From positions 1 to 6,202 of the forward strand of contig SKSA01000099.1 in assembly GCA_007118195.1 (NCBI GenBank): a stretch of 6,202 bases of DNA. Direction: 5' to 3'. Below are positions 5,669 through 6,202 of this stretch, in pieces. The notes beneath the pieces were generated by a model, which did not search any database, was not told the DNA's origin, and saw nothing but the letters and a program-made list of their open reading frames with translations. The number at the start of each line of letters is the position of its first letter. Within the stretch, counting starts at the first letter, position 1. A program made the position numbers and the translations under genes. The DNA is from Anaerobacillus sp. (GTDB taxonomy: Bacteria; Bacillota; Bacilli; Bacillales; Anaerobacillaceae).

Positions 5669-5868
5669 CATTTATTTACTCAAGAAAGTTATGGGTAATT
5701 TTACACTTCTAACACTTCTTAATAGTAAAGAAAAACAACAGAAGGACATATTGGCCTACGTATTATTTCTTCATTCATCCTGTTTGGTCAAGCTACTAAA
5801 GCATTTGCTTTAGATAATTTTATAGTAGCATAGCGATTTTCAAAATGCAATTTTTCCGAAAAAGATAT
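5669..5868. other. Gene-free stretch between cspD and the release-factor gene, with a hairpin pair
   Basis: I see no supportable gene here. Two overlapping stems share bases: CTAAAGC/GCTTTAG (5796-5802 with 5807-5813) and GCTACTA/TAGTAGC (5792-5798 with 5823-5829). They lie about 40 bases past the stop of the minus-strand gene and could end or protect its transcript, although no clear T run follows on the minus strand. Confidence 0.4.
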
Positions 5869-6202
5869 TTATACGGCAATGATTTCTTTTAAAATTAAAT
5901 CATTTTGGTCTTTACTAGAAAATGTTTTTCTTAACACATTTTTAATGTCTAATTTTAATTCATTCTCTAAATCAGCTAAGTATTCAGCTTGTCCAATTAC
6001 ATTGACGTATTTCCAATTAAATTTTTTAGCGACTTGGTGGATGTCCGGTAGGGTCGCTCGTAACCAACGCTGCTGATTAGCGTTGTACCTTTCTTGGAAG
6101 TGATCTTTATGATTAGCGCTTGAAGAAGTCTTCTCTGTGGCAGCTCGTCCTTCAAAAGGGCGCCAATCGTCGGTATAAGCTTCAAAAGAGAAACTTGTAA
6201 CG
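5869..6202 (-). CDS. VLRF1-family (aeRF1-type) release factor, C-terminal part, cut by the window edge
   Basis: An open minus-strand frame enters at the right edge (first full codon ends at 6201) and runs 110 codons to a TAA at 5869-5871. The start lies outside the window. Visible residues include DDWRPFEGRAATEKTSSSAN (11-30 of the visible part), HFQERYNANQQRW (34-46) and FNWKYVNVIG (61-70). I recognise this as the C-terminal half of the Bacillus proteins annotated as VLRF1-family aeRF1-type release factors, relatives of yeast Vms1 and eukaryotic eRF1 thought to act in peptidyl-tRNA release or ribosome rescue. The NQQRW segment is a conserved part of these proteins; whether its glutamines play the role of the GGQ/GSQ motif is inference. 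Two short overlapping frames in the same area are shadows. The family call rests on memory of related sequences; the reading frame itself is clear. Confidence 0.7.
   Translation of the reverse strand, partial: VTSFSFEAYTDDWRPFEGRAATEKTSSSANHKDHFQERYNANQQRWLRATLPDIHQVAKKFNWKYVNVIGQAEYLADLENELKLDIKNVLRKTFSSKDQNDLILKEIIAV

Noticed and set aside
5691..5813. Forty-codon plus-strand frame starting with ATG
   Set aside because: The upstream ribosome-binding site is poor, the peptide is not recognisable, and its end falls inside a hairpin.
5733..5830. Hydrophobic open stretch of about 32 codons in another plus-strand frame, ending near 5830
   Set aside because: It has no start codon and three stops directly upstream. 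It might be a remnant of a small membrane protein, but I cannot support that.
5879..6185. Short frames on both strands (5879-6076 plus, 5997-6185 minus)
   Set aside because: They overlap the much more convincing release-factor frame, which matches a known family.

Overview
The window looks like chromosomal DNA from a low-GC Gram-positive of the Bacillaceae type. Evidence: strong AGGAGG-like ribosome-binding sites, a TTG start, Rho-independent terminators, and proteins of Bacillus families (YfkD, YczE, DUF421, general stress protein 26, CspD, a VLRF1-type release factor). I cannot name the species. Most of the window is ordinary housekeeping and stress-related DNA. I see no defence island, CRISPR array, rRNA or tRNA.

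Layout. Positions 1-120 hold three hairpins and an 11-bp direct repeat. This resembles the end of an IS200/IS605 (TnpB) element or another structured RNA remnant, but no transposase gene is visible. Next come two genes on the minus strand: a YczE/YitT-family membrane protein (1063-1680), read first, and the secreted YfkD-like protein (173-976). Divergent to them on the plus strand are a DUF421 membrane protein (1849-2466, TTG start) and a general stress protein 26-like flavin-barrel protein (2576-2983). A bidirectional terminator at 3121-3149 and a degenerate A+T-rich repeat array at about 3155-3284 separate these from an OsmC-family protein on the minus strand (3289-3672). A 308-bp divergent regulatory region follows, rich in repeats and promoter-like motifs. 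It leads into a 12-helix MFS transporter on the plus strand (3981-5189). A strong bidirectional terminator (5302-5326) lies between this gene and cspD on the minus strand (5344-5544). The right edge holds the C-terminal 110 residues of a minus-strand VLRF1-like release factor that runs out of the window.

How the genes may relate. General stress protein 26, OsmC and CspD all belong to families linked to stress adaptation, and the last two encode small soluble proteins. They are separate transcription units rather than one operon. The best unexplained structure is intergenic: the hairpin cluster at the left edge, the repeat array downstream of the OsmC gene, and the repeats between the OsmC and MFS genes (a 40-bp-spaced direct repeat with promoter-like motifs, plus a 9-bp inverted repeat flanked by direct repeats). 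I find no convincing new multi-gene system.
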